Shown here piece by piece: positions 16,361 to 25,255 of a stretch of DNA of 52,670 nt (within the stretch, counting starts at the first letter, position 1; the number at the start of each line of letters is the position of its first letter). The translations under genes were made by a program, and so were the position numbers. The notes under the pieces are model-generated. The model was not told where the DNA came from and searched no databases. It worked only from the letters and a program-made list of their open reading frames with translations. The DNA lies in assembly GCA_902767725.1 (NCBI GenBank), contig CACXIM010000036.1:1-52670 (forward strand). Direction: 5' to 3'. This DNA is from an uncultured Bacteroidia bacterium. Its GTDB lineage: Bacteria > Bacteroidota > Bacteroidia > Bacteroidales > F082.

Positions 16361-16410
16361 TTTGAGAGAATTTTAATTATTAGACTTTATTATGCTTTCC
16401 TTTTCCGCTG

Positions 16411-16440
16411 CAAAACTACAAAAATCCTGCCAAAAAACAA
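16411..16440 (-). promoter_or_regulatory. Promoter of the collagen-motif lipoprotein
   Basis: Minus strand: TTG at 16440-16438, 19 bp, TAGTTTTG at 16418-16411. The -33 region is part of the T tract after the gcvT terminator, so terminator and promoter overlap, as they do in the hairpin elements of the 30-47 kb island. Confidence 0.5.
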
Positions 16441-16469
16441 GCCGTCCCCTTTTTTTCGGGAACGGCTTA
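16431..16469 (-). terminator. Intrinsic terminator of gcvT
   Basis: On the minus strand AAGCCGTTCCC pairs with GGGGACGGCTT around a poly-A loop, followed by TGTTTTTTGG. It lies 26 nt after the gcvT stop. Confidence 0.75.
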
Positions 16470-16494
16470 AACTTTTCCTATACTTTCCTAATGT

Positions 16495-17613
16495 TTATGG
16501 CAGGAACGGCATCTTGACCACAACGGCTTTGATGAGTTTGTTGCGGATCTTGATGAAGATTTCGGTGTCCTTCTTGCTGAAGGCCTTCTTTACCAAAGCG
16601 GTGCCGATGTTCTTGCCAGTTGAAGGTGAGGGGCTACCCGAGCGCACCATACCGATGCAGTTGCCTTCGGCGTCGCACACTTCGTAGCCATTGCGCGGGA
16701 TACCGCGGTCGATCATCTCGAAGCCAACGATCTTCTGGCTCACGCCATTGGCTTTCTGAGCGGCGAAGATTTCGCGGTTGAGGAAGTCGTTGCCATCAAC
16801 GAACTTGGTAATCCAGCCGAGACCAGCCTCGATGGGGCTGATGGTGTCGTCGATTTCGTGACCGTAGAGACAGAAGCCCTTTTCGAGACGGAGGGTGTCG
16901 CGGCAGCCCAGACCTGCGGGCATGATGCCGAACTCCTTGCCAGCCTCAAAGACAGCGTCCCAAACTTCTTTGGCGTGGGCAACGGGGATGTAGATCTCGC
17001 AGCCGCCTGAGCCTGTGTAACCCGTGGTCGAGAAGATGATGTTGTCGACACCGGCGAAGTTGATGATTTGGAAGGTGTAGTATTCCATGTCCACCACATT
17101 GGCCTTGGTGAGCTTCTGCATGGCTTTCAGGGCGTTGGGGCCTTGCACGGCCAACTGAGCCCATTCTTCGCTCTCGTTCTTGAAGTCTTCGCCAAGGGTC
17201 ATGCCGAATTTCTCGGCAATCTGGCTCATCCAAGCCCAGTCCTTGTCGATGTTGGCGGCGTTGGGCACCATAAAGTAGTGGTCATCGGCGATACGATAGA
17301 CGAGCATGTCGTCCACGATACCGCCCTTGCCGTTAGGCAGGCAAGTGTATTGCACTTTACCGTCACTCAAGGCGGCCACGTCGTTGACGGTGCAATATTG
17401 CATGAACTGCTTGGCCATGGGGCCTTTGGCGCGGAACTCGCCCATGTGGCTCACGTCGAACACGCCAACGTTGTTGCGGACGTTGTTGTGCTCTTCAACG
17501 AGACCGGTGTATTGGATCGGCATGTCGTAACCGGCGAATTCAGCCATCTTGGCGCCCAGGTCGTGATGGATCTGGTTGTAAGGGGTTTTCTTTAATTCGA
17601 TGTTTTCCATCAT
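16495..17613 (-). CDS. gcvT: Glycine cleavage system aminomethyltransferase (T protein)
   Basis: 372 residues; two ATGs in a row at 17613 and 17610. Signatures: KTPYNQIHHDLGAKMAEFAGYDMP, VFDVSHMGEF, GGIVDDMLVYR (catalytic Asp and folate contact), TGYTGSGGCEIY and GLGCRDTLRLEKG. It moves the methylene group from the lipoylated H protein to tetrahydrofolate and releases ammonia. The product, methylene-THF, is the substrate of the FolD encoded nearby. A secreted-protein gene lies 40 bp upstream on the same strand with a repeat between them; no gcvH or gcvP is in the window. Confidence 0.95.
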   Translation of the reverse strand: MMENIELKKTPYNQIHHDLGAKMAEFAGYDMPIQYTGLVEEHNNVRNNVGVFDVSHMGEFRAKGPMAKQFMQYCTVNDVAALSDGKVQYTCLPNGKGGIVDDMLVYRIADDHYFMVPNAANIDKDWAWMSQIAEKFGMTLGEDFKNESEEWAQLAVQGPNALKAMQKLTKANVVDMEYYTFQIINFAGVDNIIFSTTGYTGSGGCEIYIPVAHAKEVWDAVFEAGKEFGIMPAGLGCRDTLRLEKGFCLYGHEIDDTISPIEAGLGWITKFVDGNDFLNREIFAAQKANGVSQKIVGFEMIDRGIPRNGYEVCDAEGNCIGMVRSGSPSPSTGKNIGTALVKKAFSKKDTEIFIKIRNKLIKAVVVKMPFLP

Positions 17614-17618
17614 GTTAT

Positions 17619-17650
17619 GTTTAATTGTTTATTGTTGAATTATTGAACTG
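17619..17650. repeat. Short copy of the GTTTAATTGTTGAATTG repeat
   Basis: GTTTAATTGTTTATTGTTGA and neighbours fill the 40-bp gap upstream of gcvT. It resembles the units at 13976-14016 and 22962-23048. Confidence 0.45.
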
Positions 17651-17653
17651 TTG

Positions 17654-18544
17654 TTATCTTGTTATGTCATGCAGGCCTTTCTTGAAGCTGGGACCGAAGT
17701 ACAGACGGTTGTACTTGAGGTCATACACGGTGACCACCTTGGCGGGGTCGGCGTTGATTTGGCGCTTCAGCGTGCAGCCGTTGGCAGGGTCGACCCAGTA
17801 TTGGATGACGGTGCCGTCCTCGTAGTCGACAAAGAAACGCCAGCAGTCGATTTCAAAGGGTTTTTCAGAACCGCCGACCGTGAGTTTTTCGGTACCGACA
17901 AAGTAGTTGGAGAGGTTGTCTTTGTTCACCTCGTTGGCGAAAGAGTTGATGATGGGGAAGCTCTCACCGAAAGCTTCAAACTCCCAGTCGACATCGTCGG
18001 TCCAGCCTTGGGCGTCGGGACGGTAGTACCAGTTCTTGCCGGTCTTGACGTTCCAGAAACGGTCTACGCCTTGGCCATCGTTGTATGCCTCATCGTCACC
18101 GTGTTTCATGTAAGTCTCGTTGAATCCGCTACCCATGTCGTTGATAGTGATGAAATAATTGTTGGTGGGCGGAACGAACTTATAAGTGCCCGTAAAGGTC
18201 TGTGTGGCGGGCTTCACTGGTTTCTCCACGATGACTTGGACTTCGTTCGGGTCATAGACGATGAAATTGGCCACGGCTTCGGTATCATTGTCTTGGCAAG
18301 TGGCAACGATGCTACTATTACCGACTTTTTGGGCTATGACTTGGATTTTCTCTCCCCAGTGAATAGGTTTGTAATTGATGACTTTTGGCCCTTTAACGTT
18401 GTAGCCAAGGGCATCGCATTTCTCAAAGGGTTTCCATACGATGGTGTCGCCAATGGCCATTTTGAATTCCGTCTCGTTGGCTTCTTGAGCCATGGCAAGG
18501 CTGGCGAAGCAAAGAGCCATAAGGGTAAGTAACGTCTTTTTCAT
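17654..18544 (-). CDS. Secreted protein of unknown function
   Basis: 296 residues with a clear signal peptide (MKKTLLTLMALCFASLAMAQ). The mature part is beta-rich and Trp/Tyr-rich, with a small Ig-like first half (about 25-110) and a second half that includes WNVKTGKNWYYRPDAQGW and FEIDCWRFFVDYEDGTVIQYW. No known motif or sorting tail is seen. The product should be periplasmic or surface-exposed. A long open frame antisense to it (17651-18532) is rejected as a shadow. Confidence 0.6.
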   Translation of the reverse strand: MKKTLLTLMALCFASLAMAQEANETEFKMAIGDTIVWKPFEKCDALGYNVKGPKVINYKPIHWGEKIQVIAQKVGNSSIVATCQDNDTEAVANFIVYDPNEVQVIVEKPVKPATQTFTGTYKFVPPTNNYFITINDMGSGFNETYMKHGDDEAYNDGQGVDRFWNVKTGKNWYYRPDAQGWTDDVDWEFEAFGESFPIINSFANEVNKDNLSNYFVGTEKLTVGGSEKPFEIDCWRFFVDYEDGTVIQYWVDPANGCTLKRQINADPAKVVTVYDLKYNRLYFGPSFKKGLHDITR

Positions 18545-18567
18545 ACTAAAAGGAATTAATTTGGACG

Positions 18568-18575
18568 CAAAAATA
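18568..18575 (-). promoter_or_regulatory. -7 element of the secreted-protein gene
   Basis: Minus-strand TATTTTTG, 23 nt before the ATG at 18544. The -33 part is not clear. Confidence 0.4.
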
Positions 18576-18600
18576 CAAAATATATGTATTCCGTGGCATT

Positions 18601-19215
18601 TTATTGTGGAAATAGTTGTTCAAATGCCTCTCGGGTTTTGTTTTCGTCGCGAATGATTTTTCTCAGCTCTTCCAATCGCGCTGCATTGTTCGACTCTGGA
18701 ATCCAGAGGCGGAGGTAGCCTGTGTCGGAGTATTTCTCCAATAGGTGCTCTCGAAAACGCTGGTATTGTTGTTCCTTGTCGTAATCGGGGAAGTGGTCTT
18801 GGGTGAATTGTATGGTACGACGCATGACTTTATCGGGTGAGATGAGTCGATCGGCTTCAGCCACGATTTTTCCGTAGATACTGCGAGGCTCGTGTCCGCT
18901 TGAGGCTCGGTGGTCCTCGGCGGCTTGTGCCATCGTTTCAATTTGTTCTTCGTTAAACCATTCGTGTAGTTTCATATCTTCACGGATGATGTGGCCTGAA
19001 ACAAGATGATGTGTGTCGCGGCCTTCGCAAAGCCCCGTGTCGTGGTAGGCAGCGATGGCATAGACCATGTCCTCGTTCACGTCATAATGCTCGGCCAAGG
19101 CCAGACTCCGTTCGATGACTTCCTCGGCATGGTTGCGGCGATGGGCAGTGTCGAAGTGGTCGTAGCAGGGGAGGATTTCCTGTTCGATGTATGCTATGAT
19201 TGTGGGATTTACCAT
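18601..19215 (-). CDS. HD-domain hydrolase
   Basis: 204 residues from MVNPTIIAYIEQEI. The HD metal site is seen as HRRNHAEEV (His at about 30), AIAAYHDTGL (HD at about 60), and later DHR/DRL residues. The family removes phosphates from nucleotides or cyclic nucleotides; the substrate is unknown. It overlaps the end of the beta-helix gene by 7 bp and is the last gene of a three-gene unit starting at 22123. Its link to the surface proteins upstream is not obvious. Confidence 0.75.
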   Translation of the reverse strand: MVNPTIIAYIEQEILPCYDHFDTAHRRNHAEEVIERSLALAEHYDVNEDMVYAIAAYHDTGLCEGRDTHHLVSGHIIREDMKLHEWFNEEQIETMAQAAEDHRASSGHEPRSIYGKIVAEADRLISPDKVMRRTIQFTQDHFPDYDKEQQYQRFREHLLEKYSDTGYLRLWIPESNNAARLEELRKIIRDENKTREAFEQLFPQ

Positions 19216-21632
19216 CCTCCACCTCCTGCGTTCACCGTGGTGACCATTGAATTGACATTGACGTTGGTGCTTTGTCCGCCTGAATAGGTGACGTTGCCTG
19301 TGTAGTAGCCGTTCCAGTTGGTGCCTCCACTGATGTTGCCGTTGTATTTCACGATATAGCTTTGGCCAGTCTGGAGCTGCGGGTCTGTAAAGAGCATGAC
19401 CATGTTGTTGCCGCCACCTGGCCAACCGCCTCCTCCACCACCAGTGAAAGTGGGGCATTGGTAGGTGCAGATGACCGTGCCATCCGACTTAAGTATTTGT
19501 ATAGCGTAGCCCTGTTGTGTGTTGATTTTCAGCGAAGGCTGGGTGCAGACATTCGTGCTTGGGTTGCTTGTGCCGCCGCCCGTGCCGATGCTGGTGCTCC
19601 CTGTGATTTTGAACTGGTTGTTGTCGCAGTCAAAGCCTTCCTCGGGCGAGCGTGCACCATTGGAGATATTGAGTCCACCGTTGATGAACATGGTTCCATT
19701 CGAGTCGGTGCCGTCGTTGGCGTCGCTGTGGGCATAATAGATGCCGCCGTTGATGGTGAGGTTTTGTGCCGCGTTCACAGCGTCGTCTTTCACCGAATAG
19801 GCTTCGATATTACCGCCGTTGATGGTCAGTGTGGCCTTGCTCTCGATGCACTCGCCGCCTTCGTTTTGGCTTTGTGTGCAGTGAACGGTGATGTTGCCAC
19901 TGTTGATGGTTAGGTTGCCCTGTGCCTTGATGCCTTTTGGGTTGGCGTAGTCGCCGCCGCCCCAAGGACCGCCACCGCCTTGTGTGATGGTGATGCGCTC
20001 ACCGCTGGTGGTGACGTTGAGGATGAGGTCGTCGTTACTGGCACCTTGCTGGCCGATGAGCAGCGCGCCTCCTACGTTGATGCCTTTGCCGCCCGTTCCC
20101 GAACTGCTGAGGGTGAGGTTGCCAGCCAAGATTTGCATGTTGCCGTCGCACTTGAGGCACGATGAGGTGTAGGCGTCTTTTGTGCTGCCACTGACAGTGT
20201 AGGAAGCGCCGTTGCCTTGTGTGGTGATGGTGAAGTCGCCGTTGTTGATGGTTAGGTTACCATCTGCACTGATTGCCTTGCCGCCGTGGTTGGTGGTGGG
20301 CAAGGTGATATGGAAGGTCCCTCCCGATATGTTGATGTCCGCATCGCTTTTGATGGCGGTGCAATAGGCAGGCACGTTTTGGTTGTTGACATTTTCAAGT
20401 ATAGTACTACCTGATGCGGTGATCGTGATATTGCCGCTAGCAATGGTCACATTACCTGTGGAAGTGATGCCTTTTGAAATGTCTCCGGAGTGGGTGAGAT
20501 TGAGAGTCCCGCCATTGATGTGAACGGTGCCGTCGCTCTTGATACACTTGCCGTCTTGAGATGAGGAAACGACGGTAACGTCAGCCGAGCCTCCGATGAC
20601 AACATCGGTGTCGGACGAGATGCCGTGCGATCCTGTGCCAGAAACTTGCACAACTACGGTACCGCCGCTGATATTGATGTCGGCATCACCTTTGATGCCC
20701 TTGCAGTCGTTTCCCGTGACATTGAGGTTGAGCGTACCACCAGTCATATTAAAAGCTTGGGTCACTTTGATGCTTCTTTGGCTTTCAGCAGTGGTGTTGA
20801 TGGTGAGGTCGCCGTTGACAATGGTGACGGCACCCGAGAAGTCGAGGCCGTCAGAACCAGCCGCAACGATGTCGAGCGTGCCACCATTCCATTGCAGGTT
20901 GCTACTGCCATGGATGCCGTCGCTGTCGGTGTCAATGATGCGGATAGTGCCCGAGTTGACGGTCATCGTGCCTTCAACACTTATGCCATGCTTGGCATTG
21001 CCCGTCACATCCAAAGTGCCCATGCCGCCACAGGTGAGGCTACCAGCCACATAGAGTGCTGCGTTGAGGCTGCTGTTGGCTCCATCGGCAAGGGAAGAGG
21101 TGCCTCTCAAAGCAAGGGTTACGCCGACGTTCGAAGCCAAATTAATGGCCGCAGTGTTTGTGCTGGTTAGCGACAAAGAGCTGAGTGCCAAATAGAAAGA
21201 AGACGTGCTGTAAACTGTCAATGAGCCATTACTTGAGCTGCCTGACACCACGTAGGGCACATTGGCCATGGTGGAGTTCACCGTGACGTTAGCTCCGCTG
21301 GTACTCACCGTCACGCCATTGTTGGAGAACGGGTTGACGACATTCACACTAGTTCCATTATAGATAATGTAAACCGTGTCGCCCTCAGGAGGGAGTTCCT
21401 CTTTGACAAAAGTGATGCTGTCGAAAACGGAGAGCGGGAAGGTCAAGGTGCCATTCTGCCCGTTGATGAGCATATTGGCAGGCTGATGGCCTTGAAAACG
21501 TATTTCGTCGATGGCGTTAACATCGTTATCGTAGATCACAGAACCGTTATTGTGTAGGTTGATGTGATAGTTTTGTGCACTGAGGCCCATGCAAGCTAGC
21601 AGAAGGGCCATTAATAATAAGGTCTTTCTCAT
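19209..21632 (-). CDS. Secreted right-handed beta-helix protein, Cthe_2159-like carbohydrate-binding family
   Basis: 807 residues with signal peptide MRKTLLLMALLLACMGLSAQ. The centre (about 150-650) is a long series of about 25-residue beta-helix coils with the pattern 'GI..G.. ITINGG.ITI....' (for example GISVEGTMTVNSG, CIKSDGTVHINGG, AISADGNLTINNG). This matches the Cthe_2159 (DUF4353) family, which binds acidic plant polysaccharides and calcium. Gly/Trp-rich C-terminus, no sorting domain. It overlaps both neighbours. It is probably displayed or secreted together with the type IX cargo gene upstream. Confidence 0.75.
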   Translation of the reverse strand: MRKTLLLMALLLACMGLSAQNYHINLHNNGSVIYDNDVNAIDEIRFQGHQPANMLINGQNGTLTFPLSVFDSITFVKEELPPEGDTVYIIYNGTSVNVVNPFSNNGVTVSTSGANVTVNSTMANVPYVVSGSSSNGSLTVYSTSSFYLALSSLSLTSTNTAAINLASNVGVTLALRGTSSLADGANSSLNAALYVAGSLTCGGMGTLDVTGNAKHGISVEGTMTVNSGTIRIIDTDSDGIHGSSNLQWNGGTLDIVAAGSDGLDFSGAVTIVNGDLTINTTAESQRSIKVTQAFNMTGGTLNLNVTGNDCKGIKGDADINISGGTVVVQVSGTGSHGISSDTDVVIGGSADVTVVSSSQDGKCIKSDGTVHINGGTLNLTHSGDISKGITSTGNVTIASGNITITASGSTILENVNNQNVPAYCTAIKSDADINISGGTFHITLPTTNHGGKAISADGNLTINNGDFTITTQGNGASYTVSGSTKDAYTSSCLKCDGNMQILAGNLTLSSSGTGGKGINVGGALLIGQQGASNDDLILNVTTSGERITITQGGGGPWGGGDYANPKGIKAQGNLTINSGNITVHCTQSQNEGGECIESKATLTINGGNIEAYSVKDDAVNAAQNLTINGGIYYAHSDANDGTDSNGTMFINGGLNISNGARSPEEGFDCDNNQFKITGSTSIGTGGGTSNPSTNVCTQPSLKINTQQGYAIQILKSDGTVICTYQCPTFTGGGGGGWPGGGNNMVMLFTDPQLQTGQSYIVKYNGNISGGTNWNGYYTGNVTYSGGQSTNVNVNSMVTTVNAGGGGW

Positions 21633-22123
21633 AGCTTGATCATTTTAAGGGTATGGTGCTCGGTTTTGACAAGATAAAGCCCGATGGGCAGGTCGGAGAT
21701 GTCAATTAATTGTCCTTCCGAGGCTTCAACCGACTTCATTAATCGACCGTCGAGAGCATAGATTTGAAGTGCCTCCTTGCTCTTGAGGTTGCGGAGCGAT
21801 ACGACGTCATGAACAGGATTAGGGGTGAGGTATACCGAAGTGCTAGACGTTTCTGAAACGCTTTCTGTCTCTGCGCAAGTGATTTTGCGGATGTCGGCAA
21901 GGTTGAACCGTTCGGAGGTTTCACCTCTACCGTACACGGCAATTTCGACTACAAGTTTCTCATTGTCTTCAAAATATACACGGTCGTTTTCGGTCATGGA
22001 ATAAGTGCGTTCCGTGCCGTCGTTCATCTGGATGGTCATCAGGGTGGATTGCGCCGAAAGGTGGAATAACAGCCCCATTGTGAAGGCCATTAGCAGCAAT
22101 CCGCGTTTGAAAATGCTTTTCAT
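21629..22123 (-). CDS. Small secreted protein with type IX (type A) sorting domain
   Basis: 164 residues from MKSIFKRGLL at 22123. Signal peptide ends near LSAQ. The middle (about 28-75) is a beta segment (MTIQMNDGTERTYSMTENDR). The last 70 residues are a textbook type A sorting tail: YLTPNPVHDVVSLRN, IYALDGRLMKS, DISDLPIGLYLVK. Such tails direct export by the type IX system, to which porV at 628 belongs. The mature domain is tiny, so the protein may be a scaffold or anchor for the beta-helix protein it overlaps by 4 bp. Confidence 0.85.
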   Translation of the reverse strand: MKSIFKRGLLLMAFTMGLLFHLSAQSTLMTIQMNDGTERTYSMTENDRVYFEDNEKLVVEIAVYGRGETSERFNLADIRKITCAETESVSETSSTSVYLTPNPVHDVVSLRNLKSKEALQIYALDGRLMKSVEASEGQLIDISDLPIGLYLVKTEHHTLKMIKL

Positions 22124-22216
22124 TGGTGTAAAATAAGTTTGCAAAATGTTGAAAGATGCAAAAATACAATTTTTTGCAATACTATGGTCTCCGCTATGGC
22201 GAAAAAAGTTGCGCGG

Positions 22217-24550
22217 CTAATGCGTTGAAAGGTATGGTGCAGTAACTGAATCTTTGCATTCTAACATCTGTTTAGGTGTGCCCCTAAAGATGACTTTGCC
22301 ACCCATGGCGCCGCCTCCGGGACCGAGTTCAATGAGATAGTCGCACTGCTTCAACATTTCCAAATTGTGTTCAATGAGGAAGATAGTGTTGCCTGCTTCG
22401 ACCATGGTGTCGAAGAGGTCAAGGATACGCTTGATGTCATTGAGATGGAGACCATCGGATGGCTCGTCCATGATGAAAATCTTGCCTGCGTCGCGAAGGT
22501 AGGAAGCCAATTTGATGCGTTGCAATTCGCCGCCTGAGAGGGTCGAAAGCGATTGGTTCAGATGTAGATAGCCCAAACCGACCTTACGCAAAGGCTCCAG
22601 CTTCTCGGCGATGACCGTGCCGGCAAACATTTCTGAGGCCTTGTTGGCGGTCATGTCCATCACTTCGGCGATGTTCATGCCGTTTACCTTATAAGATAGG
22701 ACTTCGTTGCTGTAGCGTAGTCCACCACAGGCCTCGCAAGTGGTCTCGATGGCATCCATGAAAGCCATGTCGCTGACAATCACGCCTTTGCCTTGGCAGA
22801 CTGGACAACCGCCTTTGCCGTTGAAAGAGAACAAGTCAGCTTTGGTTTTATTCATTTTGGCAAAGAGTTTGCGGATGTCGTCGGCCACTTCGAGATAGGT
22901 GGCGGGAGTGGAGCGTAGGCTGATGCCGATGTTCTTTTGGCTGATGTAGACGATGTCTGATGGTTTAATTGTTGGGTTGTTTAATTGTTGAATTGTTGGA
23001 TTGTTGTCACGACAACAGTTCAACAATTCAACATTCAACGATTCAACATCCTTTACAAAGCACTCCATAAGTGAGCTCTTGCCCGATCCAGCCACGCCCG
23101 CGATGCCGCACATCACTCCTAAGGGTAAATCTACAGAAAGGTTTTTGATATTGTGCAGGGTGGCGTTTCCCAAATGGAAAAAAGACTTGGGCTGACGAAC
23201 TTGTTTCTTAATGGAACTGGTTGCGCTGAGTGAAATGCCAGTGAGGGTTTGGCTGTGTAATAGTTCGTCATAGCTGCCTTCAAAGACGACTTCGCCGCCT
23301 TTCATGCCCGCACCAGGACCCATGTCGATGATGTGGTCGGCGATTTTGATCATGTCCTTGTGGTGCTCGACGAGGATGACGGTGTTGCCATGGTTTTTCA
23401 GCTTCTGCACCGACTTCTGCATGAGCAGGATGTCGTGGTTGTGAAGGCCTACGCTGGGCTCGTCGAGGATGTACATCACGTCGGAGAGGGGAGAGTTGAT
23501 GTATTTGGCAATCTTGCAGCGTTGCGCCTCGCCGCCCGAAAGCGTGCCAATGGCGCGTTCGAGAGTGAGGTAGCCGAGACCGATTTCTTCCAAGGCGGCC
23601 AGTCTCTCGATGGTGGCGTGCTTGATGTCCTCAGCTAGGGGATTATTAATGGTTTCCATCCATTGGCGGCAGTCGGCGATGCTCATGGCAGTGACCTCAG
23701 CGATGTTGACCCCATTAATCTTGCAGGAGCGTATCTTCTCGTTGAGGCGGGTGCCGCCACAGTCGGGACAGGTACCCATGGTCAGCATGGGGTTGAGCAC
23801 GGCGGCATGGAGCAGGCCTTCCTCCGAGTTGATAATGCTGCGGTACATGCGGGGGATGAGACCTTCGTATTTGGCGCTCTTCGGCCAATTCGATGGCGGG
23901 TTTTTCAGCTTGATTTGAGGTGAGTTGAGGAAGAGATCGAGTTCTTCGGGCGAGTAGTCCTTGATTTTCTTGTCTAGGTCAAAAAGGCCACTGTGGGCAT
24001 AACGGATCCAGCGCCAGCCACCTTTGCCGAAGGCGATGTAGTGTATGGTGTCCTCGTCGTTGAGCGACTTGTCGAAATCGACGAGTTTATGGATGTCCAA
24101 CTCGCGGATTTCACCCAAACCTGCGCAGCGCGGACAACTCCCCGATGGATGGTTGAACGAGAAGGCGTCGGAATAGCCCACGAAAGGCTGGCCGATGCGT
24201 GAAAACAATAGGCGCAGCAAGGCATAGATGTCGGTGTAGGTGCCAACGGTCGACCTGGAGTTTGAAGTTGGTTTCCTTTGTTCGATGACGATGGCGATAG
24301 GCAGGTTTTCGATGTCGCCGACGTGGGGACGGCCGTATTTGGGCAGATATTGTTGCGTGAAGGAAGGGAAAGTGTCGTTCAGTTCACGGCGTGACTTGGC
24401 TGCGATGGTATCCAACACCAACGATGACTTGCCCGAGCCTGAGACTCCCGTCACCACGGTGATCTGTCGCTTAGGAATGTTGACGGATACATGCTTCAGA
24501 TTGTTTTCGGTAGCGTCTTTGATGATGATTTGGTCAAAATTAATTGGCAT
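22217..24550 (-). CDS. Short UvrA paralogue (UvrA2-like excinuclease ATPase)
   Basis: 777 residues from MPINFDQIIIKDATENNLK; full UvrA is about 940. It has two ABC ATPase modules with GVSGSGKSSL and GVAGSGKSSL P-loops, two LSGGE signatures and two zinc modules (CPRCAGLG/CPDCGG and CPVCQGKG/CEACGG). The UvrB-binding and insertion domains that normally follow the first RLLFSRIG segment are missing, as in UvrA2 proteins linked to drug tolerance rather than core repair. About 29 residues (about 501-529) just after the second P-loop helix come from a palindromic repeat. Divergent from the NlpC gene. Confidence 0.8.
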   Translation of the reverse strand: MPINFDQIIIKDATENNLKHVSVNIPKRQITVVTGVSGSGKSSLVLDTIAAKSRRELNDTFPSFTQQYLPKYGRPHVGDIENLPIAIVIEQRKPTSNSRSTVGTYTDIYALLRLLFSRIGQPFVGYSDAFSFNHPSGSCPRCAGLGEIRELDIHKLVDFDKSLNDEDTIHYIAFGKGGWRWIRYAHSGLFDLDKKIKDYSPEELDLFLNSPQIKLKNPPSNWPKSAKYEGLIPRMYRSIINSEEGLLHAAVLNPMLTMGTCPDCGGTRLNEKIRSCKINGVNIAEVTAMSIADCRQWMETINNPLAEDIKHATIERLAALEEIGLGYLTLERAIGTLSGGEAQRCKIAKYINSPLSDVMYILDEPSVGLHNHDILLMQKSVQKLKNHGNTVILVEHHKDMIKIADHIIDMGPGAGMKGGEVVFEGSYDELLHSQTLTGISLSATSSIKKQVRQPKSFFHLGNATLHNIKNLSVDLPLGVMCGIAGVAGSGKSSLMECFVKDVESLNVELLNCCRDNNPTIQQLNNPTIKPSDIVYISQKNIGISLRSTPATYLEVADDIRKLFAKMNKTKADLFSFNGKGGCPVCQGKGVIVSDMAFMDAIETTCEACGGLRYSNEVLSYKVNGMNIAEVMDMTANKASEMFAGTVIAEKLEPLRKVGLGYLHLNQSLSTLSGGELQRIKLASYLRDAGKIFIMDEPSDGLHLNDIKRILDLFDTMVEAGNTIFLIEHNLEMLKQCDYLIELGPGGGAMGGKVIFRGTPKQMLECKDSVTAPYLSTH
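22962..23048. repeat. Palindromic repeat inserted in frame in the UvrA paralogue
   Basis: The left arm is a series of GTTTAATTGTTG/GAATTGTTG units, the right arm the inverse (GTTCAACAATTCAACATTC...), around GTTGTCACGACAAC. The unit matches repeats at 13976-14016 and 17619-17650. The reading frame stays open and encodes an Asn/Leu-rich insert. Confidence 0.65.
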
Positions 24551-24572
24551 AAATGCACTTTTTTTGGTGTGG

Positions 24573-24596
24573 CAAAGGTAAAAATTATTATTTTTG
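24573..24596. promoter_or_regulatory. Divergent promoters for the UvrA paralogue and the NlpC gene
   Basis: Minus-strand TACCTTTG at 24580-24573 serves the UvrA paralogue. Plus-strand TATTTTTG at 24589-24596 serves the NlpC gene, only 7 nt before its ATG, so that transcript should be nearly leaderless. The -33 region of each overlaps the other. Confidence 0.5.
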
Positions 24597-24603
24597 CCGC
24601 ACA

Positions 24604-25254
24604 ATGAAAGACGAAAAGAAGACATTTGTATATAAAATGTCGTTTCCCTTTGTATTTATTTTGCTTGTATTCCTCGGTGGTTGCACCTTGGTTTCGCAAG
24701 TGGTACGTGGGAACGATGATAGGGCCGACTGCGACGATACGAGGTTGCAGGAGTTGCCAGCTATTGACTATTGTGACGGCTTGTTTGTGACGCAATGGGA
24801 CTCCATTAGATATGATTTGCCTGATCCGGCAAAATACTGCAAGAACCATACGGTTGCCGACAGCATTATCGACTATGCCATGCGGTTTATGCGCGTTCCG
24901 TATGTGCCTGCCGGCCATGGTCCCGACAAGTTCGACTGCTCGGGCTTTACCCACTTCGTTTTCAGCCGTTTTGGCTATAACTTGAGCTATTATGCTCCTG
25001 ACCAATTGCATCAAGGATGGCGCGTGATTCACAAGCCTGAAGAGCTGAAAAGAGGCGATTTAGTGTTTTACGGCGGCCGTCGCAACACGAGGGAAATAGG
25101 CCATGTGGCTATTGTGGTGAACAACGATCCCGGCAACCATAGCTTTACTTTCATTCATGCAACCGTGCATTTGGGCGTGACCGTTTCAACCTCGACAGAG
25201 GCATATTATGCCCAGAGGTACATCACTGCATGTAGAGTATTACCCGATAATTAA
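24604..25254 (+). CDS. NlpC/P60 peptidoglycan hydrolase lipoprotein
   Basis: 216 residues from MKDEKKTFVY; upstream in-frame ATGs lie before the promoter. Lipobox LGGC at 24-27. The catalytic triad is visible: Cys112 in FDCSGFTHF, His in EIGHVAIVV, and a third His in FIHATV. The family cuts peptide stems of peptidoglycan. It is anchored to a membrane facing the periplasm. The next gene starts 1 nt after the stop, so the two are translated together. Confidence 0.85.
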   Translation: MKDEKKTFVYKMSFPFVFILLVFLGGCTLVSQVVRGNDDRADCDDTRLQELPAIDYCDGLFVTQWDSIRYDLPDPAKYCKNHTVADSIIDYAMRFMRVPYVPAGHGPDKFDCSGFTHFVFSRFGYNLSYYAPDQLHQGWRVIHKPEELKRGDLVFYGGRRNTREIGHVAIVVNNDPGNHSFTFIHATVHLGVTVSTSTEAYYAQRYITACRVLPDN

Positions 25255-25255
25255 T

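Noticed and set aside
17651-18532. A 293-codon open frame antisense to the secreted-protein gene
   Set aside because: The opposite strand has a signal peptide, start and promoter; this frame has none.
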